In this document: positions 1 through 11,072 of the stretch, piece after piece
Layout: each line of letters opens with the position of its first letter
How positions within the stretch are numbered: position 1 is the stretch's first letter
Assembly: GCA_029465975.1 (NCBI GenBank)
Contig: CM055749.1
Coordinates: 15,555,470 to 15,619,469 of the forward strand
Direction of reading: 5' to 3'
Source of the DNA: Dallia pectoralis
Taxonomy: Eukaryota; Chordata; Actinopteri; Esociformes; Umbridae
DNA length: 64,000 nt
Notes under the pieces: model-generated
Databases searched by the model: none
What the model saw: only the letters and a program-made list of their open reading frames with translations
Told to the model about the DNA's origin: nothing
Program-made: the position numbers and the translations under genes

Positions 1-523
<523 letters not shown>

Positions 524-620
524 ATACAATATATTATATTTGTGGGGACCAGTAGAAATAACATGCATTGTAACCCATTTTGCCAGTTGTCAGTTTTATA
601 AATGGCTATACAAGTTTAGC

Positions 621-1155
621 GATAGGGGACTAAGATTAGGAATAGGAGACTAAGATTAGGAATAGGGGACTAAGATTAGGAATAGGGGACTAAGGTTAGG
701 GCTAGGGGACTGAGGTTAGGGCTAGGGGACTAAGGTTAGGGATAGGGGACTACGGTTCGGAAAAGGGGACTAAGGTTAGGAATAGGGGAATAAGGTTAGG
801 AATAGGGGACTAAGGTTAGGGATAGGGGACTAAGGTTAGGAATAGGGGACTAAGGTTAGGAATAGGGGAATAAGGTTAGGAATAGGGGACTAAGGTTAGG
901 AATAGGGGACTAAGGTTAGGAATAGGGGACTAAGGTTAGGAATAGGGGACTAAGGTTAGGAATAGGGGACTAAGGTTAGGAATAGGGGAATAAGGTTAGG
1001 AATAGGGGACTAAGGTTAGGAATAGGGGAATAAGGTTAGGAATAGGGGACTAAGGTTAGGAATAGGGGACTAAGGTTAGGAATAGGGGAATAAGGTTAGG
1101 AATAGGGGACTAAGGTTAGGAATAGGGGACTAAGGTTAGGAATAGGGGACTAAGG
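621..1155. repeat. 20-bp minisatellite, G-rich and telomere-like
   Basis: About 27 copies of a unit close to aataggggactaaggttagg. Early copies are more diverged (aagattagg, gctagggg) and later copies nearly identical. Each unit has GGGG and GG runs and a GGTTAGG core resembling, but not equal to, the TTAGGG telomere repeat. The array sits between a TGTGGGGACC motif (540-549) and an AT-rich tail (1156-1240), so it may be the inside of a dispersed element. Confidence 0.95.
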
Positions 1156-2519
1156 AGGTTTAGATTGAAAAATGTTTGTTAGGTTAATGGATAGGGTTTA
1201 ACGAAAATCCAATTTTCATTGGAAATACATTTTTGTGGCAAAACAGTGCCTCTCAGTTCTAGTAAAACAAGTGTGTGTGTGTCCTTTTCATAGTGACTTC
1301 AGTGTGTATGAGCTTAACAAGTGAACAAGTCCTAATGATTTAGAGTCTGGGTCTGTTGAATACAGGCGTGTCACATCACATGACTTATCCCTCCAAATGG
1401 ACACTTGCTGAGACTTTTACAACCCCTGACCTCTGAGCTCTGACCTTTCACATTTCCCAGGAAACAGGTGTTTAGGCAGGGTGACCCTTGTTGATCTACA
1501 ACAAGGATTCATGTTTTTGAGAGCTGGCAGTTGATAGAGATGTTATGAAGACATAGTTTTAAAGGAAGTGTGTTATTTAAAACCTTTTTCAAGACCCAGT
1601 GGAAACATAATCGGTCAGCTCTAAAGTTAACCTCACAGTCAGCAGAACAGTGACATCATATATTTTATATATACATCATTTTCAATACTCACCCCCTCCT
1701 GTTTGATATTGGTAATACCTTGTTGGTGTACCAAGGAGCAATGTTTCCCAAACCAGTGGTAGTCAACTGAGTTCAAACTATGTGCTAAAACTATTGTATT
1801 GGATCCATAGAACCAGAGTTATGTGAGGTACCTTCAATAGTTATGTGACTAAACTACAAAGAGAAAGATAACGTTTGCAATGTATCTCCCGTGTATATGG
1901 CAACTATATTCTGGAGTCATATGTAGGGTTTCCTATTCTGACAATCAGCCTTTAGCAGAGGCAGATGGTACGTATTTGTTTTCTCCCATTCATCTTGAAG
2001 AAACCAAATCACTTTCTTCTTCTAAAACCAGTTTTAAGAAAGGCCTTCTTTCAAAGAGTTTGATGAACTATATCTGAAAAAAGTATGCAGAGGAAGTAAT
2101 GTCAGTCTACTGGAAATCAGATTTCAGTCTCAGTCACACTACGAACTGTGTTGTTGTGATAATTGTTGTTAAAAGAAATTGTTGTGATAACAGTTTCTTT
2201 TAAATATAATTTACATAATACTGAAATAACATTGTGTAATTATATTTGCAATGAGTGTAGCAAAAGCTTGGCGATGAGTTAAAACGTGTACACAACGCCT
2301 CGCCCCGGCAAAATATTATCTGTACCTTCAGGTCAGCAGGGCAAGATATCTGCTTGATTAGTTTGATATATATTTACATATGTTCATGACATTTATTTGA
2401 ATCTCAATAGAACAACAACGGACTATAGTCAAATGGATTCCTACAGTTGTCTTTTTATGACGAACAAAAGCTAACTTGATAATATCCCACCAATTTAAAT
2501 CCATACAATATTCTAAAAT
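1156..2519. other. Single-copy AT-rich sequence, no gene seen
   Basis: There are no tandem arrays and no coding frame with support. Open frames at 1880-2077 (+) and 2358-2600 (-) are short, AT-rich and resemble nothing I recognise. The minus-strand one overlaps the Tc1 remnant, which reads on the plus strand. Confidence 0.5.
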
Positions 2520-2887
2520 AAAATGTACTCGCAATCTGACTGATTTGGAGCCCTTTGTAAAGAAGAGTGGGCAAATATTCAAGATGTCAAGACGTGCCAT
2601 GCTTATAGACTCCTAGCAAACAATACTGAGTGCTGTAATAAAATCACAAGGTGCTTCAACAAAGTTTTAGTTTAAGGGTGTGCACACTTATGCAACCAGG
2701 GTATTGTAAGGTTTTAATAAAAAAATCCCCCCCCTCATTTCAGTTTGTTTTTCAATGTAATTGTTCATGTTATAGGTCAAGTTAAAGGTGGAAAAAGTTC
2801 TCACATGATTTATCTTGGTCTTATCTTTTCACATCACAGAATCCTGGCATTTAAACAAGTGTGTGTAGGCTTTTTATATCCAATGTA
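2520..2887 (+). mobile_element. Tc1/mariner transposon, 3' remnant
   Basis: The plus strand carries the degraded C-terminal end of a Tc1-type transposase. Readable pieces are a CGCAATCTGACTGATTTGGAG block (2530-2550) and the closing AVIKSQGAST motif (about 2634-2664), with an in-frame stop before it. It is followed by the usual non-coding tail (GGGTGTGCACACTTATGCA near 2677, GGTGGAAAAAG near 2786) and a terminal inverted repeat ending ctttttatatccaatg before TA at 2886-2887. The 5' inverted repeat and the DDE catalytic part are missing, so this is a dead 5'-truncated copy. Transposases of this family cut and paste DNA at TA dinucleotides. The match is from memory of the family. Confidence 0.82.
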
Positions 2888-3756
2888 GAACAGACATACT
2901 AACATACACTATAGTGTCACTATAACATCTACACGTAATCTTAAATTGTAGATTATGATATACCCTGAAGGTGTAGGTGTGCATCCTTTCTCAGAATAGT
3001 TTTTGGAACAAATGTAAATTCATATTTAAATATTCAAATGTTCATGCCCATACATGGTACTATTAAGATAAATAATGGTTGAATTAGAGAGGCGGAGAGA
3101 TTAATATCTTATATAACACACACATTTCCATGTGTGTAGGGCTTACTTAGTATTTCAGATTGTTTTATTGTATTTCATTCTACATTTGTATCATTCCTCC
3201 AAAGATATTTTTGAAAATCTGTCCCTTTAAAATAATTGTAGTCCACAAATGTTGTCCAAGCAACCTGAACAAACTGGAGCCAATCTGCAGGCATGATTTA
3301 AATTACATAATTCACAAACTATGTGCAAAACCGGCACATACGTAATCGTATATCTCTCTAACAAGACATGATGCTGTTATTGCAGAGAAAGGTGGCACGA
3401 ACACATATTAATCTGTGGGGTTTGAACATTTGTCTTTTTTTATTTTTCCCAACATTAAGCCAATGTCCCCTTATAATAACTGAGTTCTAATAATGTTGTT
3501 AAGCTCCACATAAATATGATTTATTAATCCTTTATTAAGCAGTGTGTTACAGCTGGGACACTGGCACATAGGTGAATGCACCATAAAGGGTTCTGTAATA
3601 AATAACTATCTTAACAAAGAAGCGGTCAATACCTCACATGCGCTAGGCATAAACAATAATCAGAGTGTGAAAATGCTGAAATAAAATAGGGTCCACTATT
3701 AGTTACATTTTAAGGCTGCTGCCTTTAATTGGGAATATTAGAAAATACAGCGCGGA
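2888..3756. other. Single-copy AT-rich sequence
   Basis: Nothing recognisable. The short plus-strand frame at 3160-3345 has no features beyond a hydrophobic start and is probably chance. Confidence 0.45.
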
Positions 3757-3890
3757 GATGACTAGAGGACTCATCATGCCCTGACTGTTAGGCCCTGACT
3801 ATCACCACCAGAAACCCATAGAGATGCCTAGAGGACTCATCATGCCCTGACTCTTAGGTCCTGACTATCACCACCAGATATCCATAGAGA
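3757..3890. repeat. 66-bp tandem duplication
   Basis: Two copies begin ctagaggactcatcatgccc at 3762 and 3828, with a few substitutions between them (gttaggccc versus cttaggtcc). This may be a minisatellite at its earliest stage. Confidence 0.9.
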
Positions 3891-3949
3891 TTTGGTTTTG
3901 GTAGAACTATGTTGATGTCCTGGGGCTCTGTGTTGTCTGCTATTGTTTG

Positions 3950-4115
3950 TGAACAACTTTCTCTCTCTGTTCCTCTCTAGATGCTTTTTTATGTCCCTTC
4001 TAAATTACTTTTCCTTTGTCTTTCTCTTTTTTGACCCTCATATATTCTCCTTCTCTCTTTTTGTCATCCCTTTTTCTGTCTTTGTCTTTCTCTCTCTCTG
4101 TGTTTGTATGTCTAA
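3950..4115. repeat. Pyrimidine-rich stretch
   Basis: A degenerate TC/TTC-rich tract with no clear period. It gives Ser/Leu/Phe-rich artefact frames. Confidence 0.6.
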
Positions 4116-4192
4116 CCGGCAGGTTTCCTTGCCAACGGCACTTTCAGAAGCACAGTGGAGAAGAACAGCAACAGGAGGCTTGTTCTCAGTCC

Positions 4193-4198
<6 letters not shown>

Positions 4199-4256
<58 letters not shown>
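4199..4256. repeat. (CA)n microsatellite
   Basis: About 29 uninterrupted CA units. Confidence 0.97.
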
Positions 4257-4257
<1 letters not shown>

Positions 4258-4375
4258 TTAATGTTAGTGAACCCAGGTGAGCCATATTGTTTGCCCAGCT
4301 GCTCCTGCTAACCAGTCACTCCTGTTCCATAGCAGAGCAGCAAGCTGCATGAGAATATGCTCCCTTTCAACACTG

Positions 4376-4500
<125 letters not shown>

Positions 4501-4546
4501 GTGTTTGTGTCCACAAAGTGTGTGTGTGTGTAGAGGTGTCAATGGA

Positions 4547-5066
4547 CAAAAGAGCTGTTGTCTCTACATATTATATTATTGGGACAGTCCAAATCCACCC
4601 ACCTCCAATGATGTCATTGTTGTTTTGGTAAAGAGCTGTTGTCTCTACATTAAAGAGCTTACATATTATATTATTGGGACAGTAGAGCTGTTGTCTCTAC
4701 ATATTATATTATTGGGACAGTAAAGAGCTGTTGTCTCTACATATTATATTATTGTAAAGAGCTGTTGTCTCTAGACATGTGTTGTCTCTACATATTATAT
4801 TATTGGGACAGTAAAGAGCTGTTGTCTCTACATATTATATTATTGGGACAGTAAAGAGCTGTTGTCTCTACATATTATATTATTGGGACAGTAAAGAGCT
4901 GTTGTCTCTACATATTATATTATTGGGACAGTAAAGAGCTGTTGTCTCTACATATTATATTATTGGGACAGTAAAGAGCTGTTGTCTCTACATATTATAT
5001 TATTGGGACAGTAAAGAGCTGTTGTCTCTACATATTATATTATTGGGACAGTAAAGAGCTGTTGTC
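4547..5066. repeat. 40-bp minisatellite
   Basis: The unit begins taaagagctgttgtctctac and continues with atattatattattgggacag. The first copies (4547-4790) are rearranged by internal deletions and insertions, while about six copies from 4811 on are identical. It joins the next array directly at gttgtc/cccctatatg. Confidence 0.95.
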
Positions 5067-5800
5067 CCCTATATGTCTCCTCTGTGTCCCCTATATGTCT
5101 CCTCTCTGTCCCCTATATGTCTCCTCTGTGTCCCCTATATGTCTCCTCTGTGTCCCCTATATGTCTCCTCTGTGTCCCCTATATGTCTCCTCTCTGTCCC
5201 CTATATGTCTCCTATATGTCTCCTCTCTGTCCCCTATATGTCTCCTCTCTGTCCCCTATATGTCTCCTCTCTGTCCCCTATATGTCTCCTATATGTCTCC
5301 TATATGTCTCCTCTCTGTCTCCTCTCTGTCCCCTACATGTCTCCTCTCTGTCCCCTATATGTCTCCTCTCTGTCCCCTATATGTCTTCTGTGTCCCCTAT
5401 ATGTCTCCTCTGTGTCCCCTATATGTCTCCTCTGTGTCCCCTATATGTCTCCTCTCTGTCCCCTATATGTCTCCTCTCTGTCCCCTATATGTCTCCTATA
5501 TGTCTCCTCTGTGTCCCCTATATGTCTCCTCTCTGTCCCCTATATTTCCCCTGTATGTCTCCTCTCTGTCCCCTATATGCCCCCTATATGTCTCCTCTCT
5601 GTCCCCTATATGTCTCCTCTGTGTCCCCTATATGTCTCCTCTCTGTCCCCTATATTTCCCCTGTATGTCTCCTCTCTGTCCCCTATATGCCCCCTATATG
5701 TCTCCTCTCTGTCCCCTATATGTCTCCTATATGTCCCCTATATGTCTCCTTTATGTCTCCTCTGTGTCTCCTATATGTCTCCTATACGTCCCCTATATGC
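5067..5800. repeat. 11/22-bp minisatellite (CCCTATATGTCTCCTCTCTGT type)
   Basis: Alternating 11-mers tcccctatatg and tctcctctctg or tctcctctgtg form a mostly 22-bp unit. Because the unit lacks stops, three plus-strand frames stay open for 250-326 codons with a Met-Ser-Pro-Leu-Cys repeat. None is a gene. Diverged copies (tatttcccctg, tatgcccc) themselves recur as a larger block near 5545-5590 and 5655-5700. Confidence 0.96.
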
Positions 5801-7019
5801 CCTCCACGTTCTCCCTCTCCCTCTGTGTCACAGATAATGATGTCTCATCTAATACTCCTTTATCATCCCACTGATCATGTGCACTTCTACTCATTGTGTC
5901 TTCTCACTCTCAACTTTCATTCTCACATCTTTCACTCCCTCATCTTAATTCTTTCCCTATCAACCTCATCATACTCTGTCTTTCTCCCTCGCTCTCTTTC
6001 TATTTGTATTTGTGCTATTTGGTTTGTGCCCCCTGTCCTCTTCTCCCTCCATCCATCCTGTTAGACCTGGGCTATTCAGCAGGCAAATGACATTATAGTT
6101 ATGTCCTATTCAGTATTATCTCTCTCTCTCTCTCTCTCTCTCTCTAGTAGGGTCAGTTGAGCAGTATTCATGTAAACATAACCCCACGTGTTCCGTTCTT
6201 GTGAATGTGACACTGGTTCATGGATAATGTGCACGTGCTTCTAATGTGATCACTAGTGTGTGTACCATTGAACTGTATAGAGCCGCTATCTGATGGATGT
6301 TCTGCAGCTCTGTGCAGCAGTGTGGAAGTCTGGCCAGGCTCAGTCAGGCTCAGGGGGGGATTGGGGGTGACAGGTCCTGGGCTAGACACCTTCTGCCTGG
6401 GGCCTCCCTGTCTCCAGCCTGGCTGATAGAAACCAGCTGGGAGAGAGTGCACCCCGTAAATCACTCACCGTTTGATGATCACCATATCACTCCCTGAAAT
6501 AAAATAAAACCCAATCTGTCCACGAGATATAAATGCAGAATAGACTTAAATAGGCCTTCACCTTACATATCACTCGGTCACTTCACTCTTACGACTACTA
6601 GCACTGTGCCATTACAATCCCTCTACCCTATAATGTTCCCCTTAAAATGTGTCCTCTGTTATCACTGTCCCCTTAAATGTCACTCTCTCACTCTCCCTTT
6701 AAATGTCACTCTCTCACTCTCCCTTTAAATGTCACTCTCTCACTCTCCCTTTACATTTACAGGGTTTAGTGACATTATACAGGAGTTAGAGATATTGTTT
6801 TTTAAAAGGGACATTTTAAGCATCTCGCACTACTCAATTTCTATCCTGTGATTCGTGGATCAGCTTCCGTATACCACTGATGCATTGATATTTAGGGACA
6901 CACACACTTTGGAGGTCAGCATCCTTGATGAGGAATCATGAAGGAGGCATGCAGTTAATTAGCCGACAGTGGTTGTTGTGGCGATGTAATGGTGGGGTGT
7001 AATTAATTACTGTACCGAG
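5801..7019. other. Single-copy region with two small repeats
   Basis: It holds a (TC)n tract at 6119-6146 and three 26-bp copies of an aaatgtcactctctcactct unit at 6670-6752. The 6840-7020 part is AT/homeobox-core rich and looks like regulatory DNA. No coding region is supported; the frames at 6168-6464 (-) and 6297-6497 (+) overlap and show no motif. Confidence 0.5.
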
Positions 7020-7105
7020 CTAGCGTGTGGAGAGAGAGAAGGTGCGAGAGGGAGGTAGGGAGAGAAGGTGTCAGAGGTGGAGAGGGGGGGGAGACACTCT
7101 GAGCT
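7020..7105. repeat. GA-rich stretch
   Basis: Degenerate gagagaaggtgcgagaggg-type purine tract. Confidence 0.6.
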
Positions 7106-7653
7106 CAGGTGAGCACCTTCTAATGAGGAATAATGAACCACTGAGGAGAACGTGTTGTCCTTTAAGTTCTCTCCACCCCTTCACATTATTTATGTAGTTC
7201 AGTGTCTAGTCTTGTCCTTCTGCAGTTGTATGCCTTTGGCCAGATCAACACCGGGAAGGGTTCAAGAATTGGGAAGAATCGATTCAACTGGCAAACCTGG
7301 TTAAATGATGGTGAAGTTCAAACAGGTTAAGTTAGAGAGATACAGCATCCAGACAAATAACAGCATATTGCCTTTGTGGTTAATATTGATTAGACCTGTC
7401 GTCATGTGGTACAATGTGCAGGTGTTACACACTGTTCTGAAGTCAGATATGAACCACTTATGGATGTATGTACAACACTCACACACAGAAGTGTTCAGGA
7501 CAGTGTGAGCCGGAGTTGAGTCTGTTTACTCTATGAACCCACAGGATGTGCAAGGCCAGCTGGAGCAACGTAAATTGTTTCCCATGGCTTTTAATCTCTT
7601 CCTGGCTCAACATCTTCCTGCCCATTATTCCCTGCTGTGGAGAGGGAGGGGAC

Positions 7654-8045
7654 GAGAGAGACAGAGGACACAAGAGGTTAAGAGACAAAGGTAGAGAGAG
7701 AGCAGACACACAGGGGAAGGGTGAAGGTAGATGGAGAGAGACAGAGGACACGAGATGTTAAGAGACAAAGGTAGAGAGAGAGCAGCCACACAAGGGAAGG
7801 GTGAAGGTAGATGGAGAGAGAGAGAGAGAGACAAAAGGAGAGATGGAGAGAATGCAGAGATAGAAGAAAGGGTAGAGAGAGGGAAGGGCAGATGGAGAGA
7901 AAGAGATAGATGGGGCAGATAGATAGAGAGGGGACAGATAAAGAGAAAGAGAGAGGGCAGGTAGAGCGAAAGAGAGAGGGGGCAGATAGAAAGAGAGAGA
8001 GAGAGATAGATAGATAGATGAGATAGAGATGATGTAAGGGGGAGA
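7654..8045. repeat. GA-rich block with an 80-bp tandem duplication
   Basis: A segment starting acagaggaca at 7661 is repeated at 7741 (80 bp period). The rest, to about 8045, is degenerate purine repeat (gagagagagg, agatagata). Ser/Leu-rich minus-strand frames here are artefacts. Confidence 0.9.
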
Positions 8046-8281
8046 TAGATCCACACAGAGAGATCTATTGATCCTCTTCTGTGTTTAACAGTGTCTACCT
8101 GACATCTGAGTGAAGCTGTGTGTGTGTGTGTTTATGGGTAGTCAGTAGTGTATCTATTTAAACATAGATGAGAGGGAACTTTAAGCGCTGGTGTCAACCT
8201 GTCTGCTCTAAGGAGGGCATGTATATTTAAACACACACAGAACAGCACTCTGAAACAACACTCTCCCTGACTTCAACCCAG

Positions 8282-8314
<33 letters not shown>

Positions 8315-8580
8315 GCTAAGGCAAACATGCAGATGTGTACACACACACACCCACACACACCATGTTAGATGATACTTTAATGGCTGGCTGGCCGGTCCTG
8401 TTGTCCTGTCAAACAGGTCTGTTCTAGGTGACAGTTTTATTGGCAGTTTGGCAATGTCACTGGAGACGGCCGGCTGTATACAGTGTAGCGTCTGACACTG
8501 GCCACACCGGCAGTTAGCATAAATCCCCCAGGAGGGTTCAGTCAGAGCAGTCAGTCAGATAACCCCCTCCCAAACACAAC

Positions 8581-8611
<31 letters not shown>

Positions 8612-8706
8612 GATCTATACCTCCTAGTTATTTAGGACCACCTGCCATGGCATTAATGATCCACTCTGTCTCCTCCTAACGATGTGTATGGGCGTGTATG
8701 GGTTAT

Positions 8707-8781
<75 letters not shown>

Positions 8782-9203
8782 AGGGTTTATCCAGTGTTTG
8801 TCAAATAGGTTTATATTCCGCGTGTGTGACACTGTCGCTATAAACTATAGATCAGCTGACATGCATTTATATTGTTCTCACAGAGCCAGGAATCGGACAG
8901 ACAATAAAAGCGGTGAGATATGCTTCTGTGGAGGTCTCTGTCTTTATGAAGTGACAGCATCACCTGGGCACAGCAAACAGGGGTATGGGTTGGGTTTTAT
9001 CACCTGTGTAAAAGTGTGTGCGTGTGTGTTTGTCTGCAACAAACCATCTGCCAAACACAACAGACTTGGTACTAAGTGCTGAGCTTGATCTCTGCAGACA
9101 TGCATTCATTTTACACATTTTTCCAGGTTGTTGAAACTACAACATGTGACATGAATTTGGCCACTGTGTGGATTTTTTACGGTTTATGTTTACGTGTTGT
9201 GTG
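8046..9203. other. Single-copy sequence with CA/TG microsatellites
   Basis: Microsatellites lie at 8118-8131 (TG), 8282-8312 (AC), 8580-8607 (CA) and 8708-8780 (TG). Between them is unremarkable sequence with no supported gene. Confidence 0.6.
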
Positions 9204-9625
9204 CTGAGGTGTTGTGGATGAGGTGTTGTGGATGAGGTGTTGGGGATGAGGTGTTGGGGATGAGGTGTTATGGATGAGGTGTTGTGGATGAGGTGTTGTG
9301 GATGAGGTGTTGTGGATGAGGTGTGGTGGATGAGGTGTTGTGGATGAGGTGTTGTGGATGAGGTGTGGTGGATGAGGTGTGGTGGATGAAGTGTTGTGAA
9401 TGAGGTGTTGTGGATGAGGTGTTGTGGATGAGGTGCTGTGGATGAGGTGTGGTTGATGAGGTGTTGTGGATGAGGTGTGGTGGATGAGGTGTGGTGGATG
9501 AGGTGTTGTGGATGAGGTGTTGTGGATAAAGTGTGGTGGATGAGGTGTTGTGGATGAAGTGTTGTGGATGAGGTGTTGTGGATGAGGAGTTGTGGATGAG
9601 GTGTGGTGGATGAGGAGTTGTGGAT
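9204..9625. repeat. 14-bp minisatellite
   Basis: About 30 copies of gatgaggtgttgtg with common variants ggtgtggtg and ggagttgtg. The minus-strand frame of 151 codons (Ser-Ser-Thr-Thr-Pro-His) is a repeat translation. Confidence 0.96.
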
Positions 9626-9689
9626 CTATCAATCAGAGACTATGATGGTAAACTTCTACAATCCTATCAGTCTGTGAGACCCTGTTAGA

Positions 9690-9850
9690 GCCACGCGACG
9701 CAGACCACAATGGCTGTGATGGGTCAGATTATACATCTGGCGGTGAAATGCAACGCAACCCGACGCAGAACCATAAAACGGCCACGACGCCGTAGGAGTT
9801 ACGGCGTAGCTACGCCGTGGAGTTGACGCAGAAGCATAATAAGGGCTTAA
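9690..9850. mobile_element. CpG-rich palindromic dispersed repeat (MITE-like)
   Basis: Four GACGCAG/AACGCAA words (9700-9840) flank an 18-bp perfect palindrome acggcgtag/ctacgccgt at 9801-9818, preceded by a nearby inverted copy of its core (gacgccgta, 9786-9794). I remember similar GACGCAG...ACGGCGTAG sequences as non-autonomous DNA transposons in teleosts, but cannot name the family. No clear target-site duplication was identified. Confidence 0.45.
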
Positions 9851-10174
9851 GGGTGTGTTCTGGAACTGCTGTTTGGTGTGATGGTAGCACAGCACACACA
9901 CACACACACTGAGACACCTGCTCGTTCTAACACTAACCTTCCCCTCATCACTCACCACTTCAAAGGTCTGAACTGAAATACATCCTGTCTTTGTCAAAAT
10001 ACAGTTGGTGAACTACAGATGGTGAATTTTTTGGTTTGATTGTGTTTGTTTTCTGTGTGTGTGTGTTTGTTTTCTGTGTGTGTGTGTGTGTGTGTGTGCG
10101 TGCGTGTGCGTGCGTTTGTGTTTGTGCGTGTGTGTTGAGCTGCTGGTGGTGTTTTTCCGTTTCCCTCAGGAGTA
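9851..10174. other. Short single-copy flank with CA and TG tracts
   Basis: (CA)n at 9894-9910 and a TG/GCGT-rich tract at 10054-10135. No gene. Confidence 0.6.
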
Positions 10175-10290
10175 AAGAAAAGGTTTGTTTGATTAATTAA
10201 TGCTGTTAGACATGAATGCAAATGATCAAAGGAGCAGATTTGCATTCTATGTTTAATTATTCATGAGATGAGTTAGCTTTGTGAATTAGG
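10175..10290. promoter_or_regulatory. Enhancer-like island with inverted POU octamers
   Basis: ATGCAAAT (10216-10223) and its inverse ATTTGCAT (10238-10245) lie 14 bp apart with ATCAAAG (10225-10231, TCF/LEF-like) between them. TTAATTAAT (10193-10201) and TTAATTATTCAT (10252-10263) homeobox-type cores sit on either side. The motifs are seen directly; the enhancer role is inferred. Confidence 0.35.
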
Positions 10291-10317
10291 ACACCTGTAA
10301 AGGCCTTCTCTGCTCTA

Positions 10318-10480
10318 TCTCTCTCCCTGTCACTCTCTGCTCTCTTTCTCTGCTCTCTCTCTCCTCTCTAAGTCTCCCTTCTCTCTCTCTGCTCTCTCTC
10401 TCTTCTCTCTATGTCTCTCTACCACCGTCACTGTCTCTCTCCTCTCTAAGTCTCTCTCTGAGTCTCTCTGTCTCAGTCTT
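10318..10480. repeat. TC-rich tract
   Basis: Degenerate (TCTC)n with interspersed gctctc and aagtctcc words. No fixed period. Confidence 0.8.
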
Positions 10481-10589
10481 ACACAAGCACACATTGAAAT
10501 ACAGACACACAATTACCGAACACACTCTGTATACGATACACACAAAATGACATGTGAACAGCCGTTCAACTCTTCTACCGCACACGCCT

Positions 10590-10970
10590 GCAAGCCTCCT
10601 ACCACACGTACACACTCACATACACACATACACACACTCAACCCTCATACCACCAGACACACTCACATACACACAGACACACACACGCAACCCTCATACC
10701 ACACATACACACACTCAACCCTCATACTACCAGACACACTCACATACACACAGACACACACACGCAACCCTCATACCACACATACACACACTCAACCCTC
10801 ATACTACCAGACACACTCACATACACACAGACACACACACGCAACCCTCCTACCACACACACAACCCTCACAACACACGCGTAACAATACCATACATACA
10901 CAACTCTTCTACCACACATACACACAAGCCACCTACCACACACACACAAACACACACACACACAACCACT
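10590..10970. repeat. CA-rich minisatellite, 77-bp unit
   Basis: A composite unit (gcaaccctcataccacac ... actcaaccctcatactacc) recurs at 10687 and 10764 with a 77 bp step, about three copies in all, then degrades into CA-rich sequence. Confidence 0.88.
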
Positions 10971-11072
10971 CTTCACAGCCTCCTGTTTCTCTGAGGATTT
11001 GACCCGTTTAACCAGCTCTTGCGTCACTTCTCTCATTATGCTCCACCGTTCTCAGAGGAATAGAATGGGTCA

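Noticed and set aside
621..1155. Interstitial telomere repeat
   Set aside because: The unit is 20 bp with only a partial GGTTAGG match; there is no run of TTAGGG.
5062..6064. Three overlapping plus-strand frames of 254-326 codons
   Set aside because: All three frames are open because the 11/22-bp unit has no stops. There is no codon bias or domain.
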